NCBI GenBank assembly: GCA_013002285.1
Contig: JABDKJ010000017.1
Span: 1 to 7,412, forward strand
DNA: 7,412 nt
DNA from: Flavobacteriales bacterium
GTDB lineage: Bacteria; Bacteroidota; Bacteroidia; Flavobacteriales; JABDKJ01
Direction of reading: 5' to 3'
Shown here: in pieces, positions 6,157-7,412 of the stretch
Layout: each line of letters opens with the position of its first letter
Numbering within the stretch: position 1 is the stretch's first letter
Translations under genes and position numbers: made by a program
The notes under the pieces: model-generated
Told to the model about the DNA's origin: nothing
Seen by the model: only the letters and a program-made list of their open reading frames with translations
The model's database searches: none

Positions 6157-7412
6157 TGAGGTAATAGGAGTTGGGAATCCATATTTATCGATCAAATAGA
6201 CTAATGAAGCCATTGCGGCCGCACCTAATTCCAATTCTCTTTTATCTACTTCTTCAAATACATCTGCAGCTGAATGATGTAGCTTGAAATATCGTTGAGA
6301 ATCTGGGGAAAGACCAAAAAGTGCGATCTTATTATCTCTCAATGGTCTAATATCAACTCCAGAATATCCCCTTTGAAATTGATGAAGGCCATATGGTTCA
6401 AGTAATTTCTTCCAACTCTGGAAATGTTCTAGTTGAAATTGGTTGTCACCATCATAGTCGAATCCCCTAGGAGAAAAGCCTCCTCTATCAGATTCTATTG
6501 CGGCTAAATGCTCCCACCCTTTCTCTTTGGCAACCTTAGCGTAAGTCTTTCCTCCCATGTTCCCATTTTCTTCGTTCATGTACCATACACAGCGAATGGT
6601 ATGTCTAGGTTTAATTCCTAATTGCTTGAATAAACGAATTGCCTCCAATGCCTGGATAACACCAGCGCCATCATCATGGGCACCTTCGCCAACATCCCAA
6701 CTATCGAGATGGCCTCCGACAAGAATGAACTTTTCAGGATGTTCTGTTCCTTTGATCTCTGCTATGACATTAAAAGAAGTTGTATCTGGAAGAGAAGAGC
6801 AGTTCAATTTGAGTTCTCCTGAAACTGGACCTTTATCTAATAATTGACTCAATTTATATGCGTATTCTGTTCCAATTGCGGCTCCAGGCACTTTTGGTAT
6901 CCCTTCTTCATAACCCATGCTTCCAGTATGAGGATAACGATCTGTAGAGATGGCCAAAGATCTTACCAAAGCAGCTCTGGCTCCTAATTGACCTGCGACC
7001 CTGGCTCCGGCATATCTCTGTTGAGCACAAGCTCCATAAGCTCTGAAAGTATTGACAAAACGTTGGTCCATTGCTTCATTGAAAAAGAGGATCTTATCCT
7101 TGACCAATGCAGGATCCAGAGACTCTGCCTCTGCGAAACTTCTTACCTCAACGATCTCGGCTTTTAAAGTATCCTTTGTTGCAACAGAGCCCCCCAAAGC
7201 CAAAACAGGAACTATGCCTATATCCTCAATGAACAATCGTTCTCCAAAACCTCTTTTCCAAACGGGCACCTTGACTTCTTGCAAAAAAACATTGTCGAAT
7301 TGATATGAACGCATGAGGTGTTCTCCCCAATACACCGCTTTATAGGATGCATCACTACCACTGAGTCGGGCCCCAATGTTCTTACATAGGAAACGAAGAT
7401 TCTCATATGCAT
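6151..7412 (-). CDS. M28 family zinc metallopeptidase, carboxypeptidase Q-like (5' end outside window)
   Basis: Di-zinc exopeptidase expected to release amino acids from dipeptides or short peptides, probably in the periplasm or outside the cell. The frame is open through the window edge: upstream of the GTG at 7333-7335 the residues AYENLRFLCKNIGARLSGS are classic N-terminal family sequence, so GTG is not the start. Probably about 40-50 residues including any signal peptide are missing. Of 419 visible residues, about 50-205 hold the N-terminal part with a PA-like inserted domain (VPVWKRG, ALGGSVAT, AGARVAGQLGARAALVRS). The catalytic domain then shows VGGHLDSWDVG (His234), AHDDGAG (bridging Asp246), MNEENG (general base Glu280, zinc ligand Glu281), ESDRGG (Asp308) and LHHSAADVFEEV (His379). 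All expected metal and catalytic residues are present, so it should be active. It resembles carboxypeptidase Q (PGCP) more than the short Vibrio-type aminopeptidases. It overlaps the DUF4870 gene tail to tail by 4 bases. Confidence 0.94.
   Translation of the reverse strand, partial: AYENLRFLCKNIGARLSGSDASYKAVYWGEHLMRSYQFDNVFLQEVKVPVWKRGFGERLFIEDIGIVPVLALGGSVATKDTLKAEIVEVRSFAEAESLDPALVKDKILFFNEAMDQRFVNTFRAYGACAQQRYAGARVAGQLGARAALVRSLAISTDRYPHTGSMGYEEGIPKVPGAAIGTEYAYKLSQLLDKGPVSGELKLNCSSLPDTTSFNVIAEIKGTEHPEKFILVGGHLDSWDVGEGAHDDGAGVIQALEAIRLFKQLGIKPRHTIRCVWYMNEENGNMGGKTYAKVAKEKGWEHLAAIESDRGGFSPRGFDYDGDNQFQLEHFQSWKKLLEPYGLHQFQRGYSGVDIRPLRDNKIALFGLSPDSQRYFKLHHSAADVFEEVDKRELELGAAAMASLVYLIDKYGFPTPITSD

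Noticed and set aside
6557..6847. Plus-strand reading frame inside the peptidase gene
   Set aside because: Antisense to the catalytic core of the M28 peptidase, with no recognisable domain; a shadow frame.
7218..7412. A 64-residue minus-strand reading frame overlapping the 5' side of the peptidase gene
   Set aside because: It lies in another frame across strongly conserved M28 coding sequence, which continues to the window edge; it is a shadow.

Overview
The window looks like chromosomal DNA from a member of the Bacteroidota, probably a marine or environmental one. The evidence is a TonB-dependent receptor of the type common in that phylum, a secreted protein with a C-terminal type IX secretion (T9SS) sorting domain, AT-leaning composition and start codons without Shine-Dalgarno sequences. 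The genus cannot be fixed from this sequence. There are five protein genes and no RNA genes, mobile elements, CRISPR arrays or long repeats. Both outermost genes run off the window.

Left part (1-4104, plus strand): the C-terminal 817 residues of a TonB-dependent receptor are followed after 34 bases (10 bases if an earlier ATG is used) by a signal-peptide-bearing, T9SS-sorted alpha/beta-hydrolase-fold protein. A clear intrinsic terminator follows, so the two are very probably the end of one operon. The notable feature is in the second protein: the nucleophile elbow, normally G-x-S-x-G, reads G-Q-G-T-G, and no other G-x-S-x-G motif exists in the protein. This suggests a secreted hydrolase-like protein without the classical serine nucleophile. 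It may act as a binding partner for the receptor rather than as an esterase.

Middle (4103-6154): a minus-strand polytopic membrane protein of the DUF4173 type converges on the hydrolase gene, and its stop codon lies inside the T-tract of the terminator. A 123-base divergent spacer separates it from a small plus-strand DUF4870 (Tic20-like) membrane protein.

Right part (6151-7412, minus strand): an M28-family zinc metallopeptidase resembling carboxypeptidase Q, with all expected zinc-binding and catalytic residues present. It reads open to the window edge. Its stop codon and that of the DUF4870 gene are the two strands of a single CTAG palindrome, so the genes overlap tail to tail by four bases with no visible terminator between them.

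Overall this is mostly housekeeping or envelope gene content. The receptor plus nucleophile-less T9SS hydrolase pair is the part most likely to hide something undescribed.
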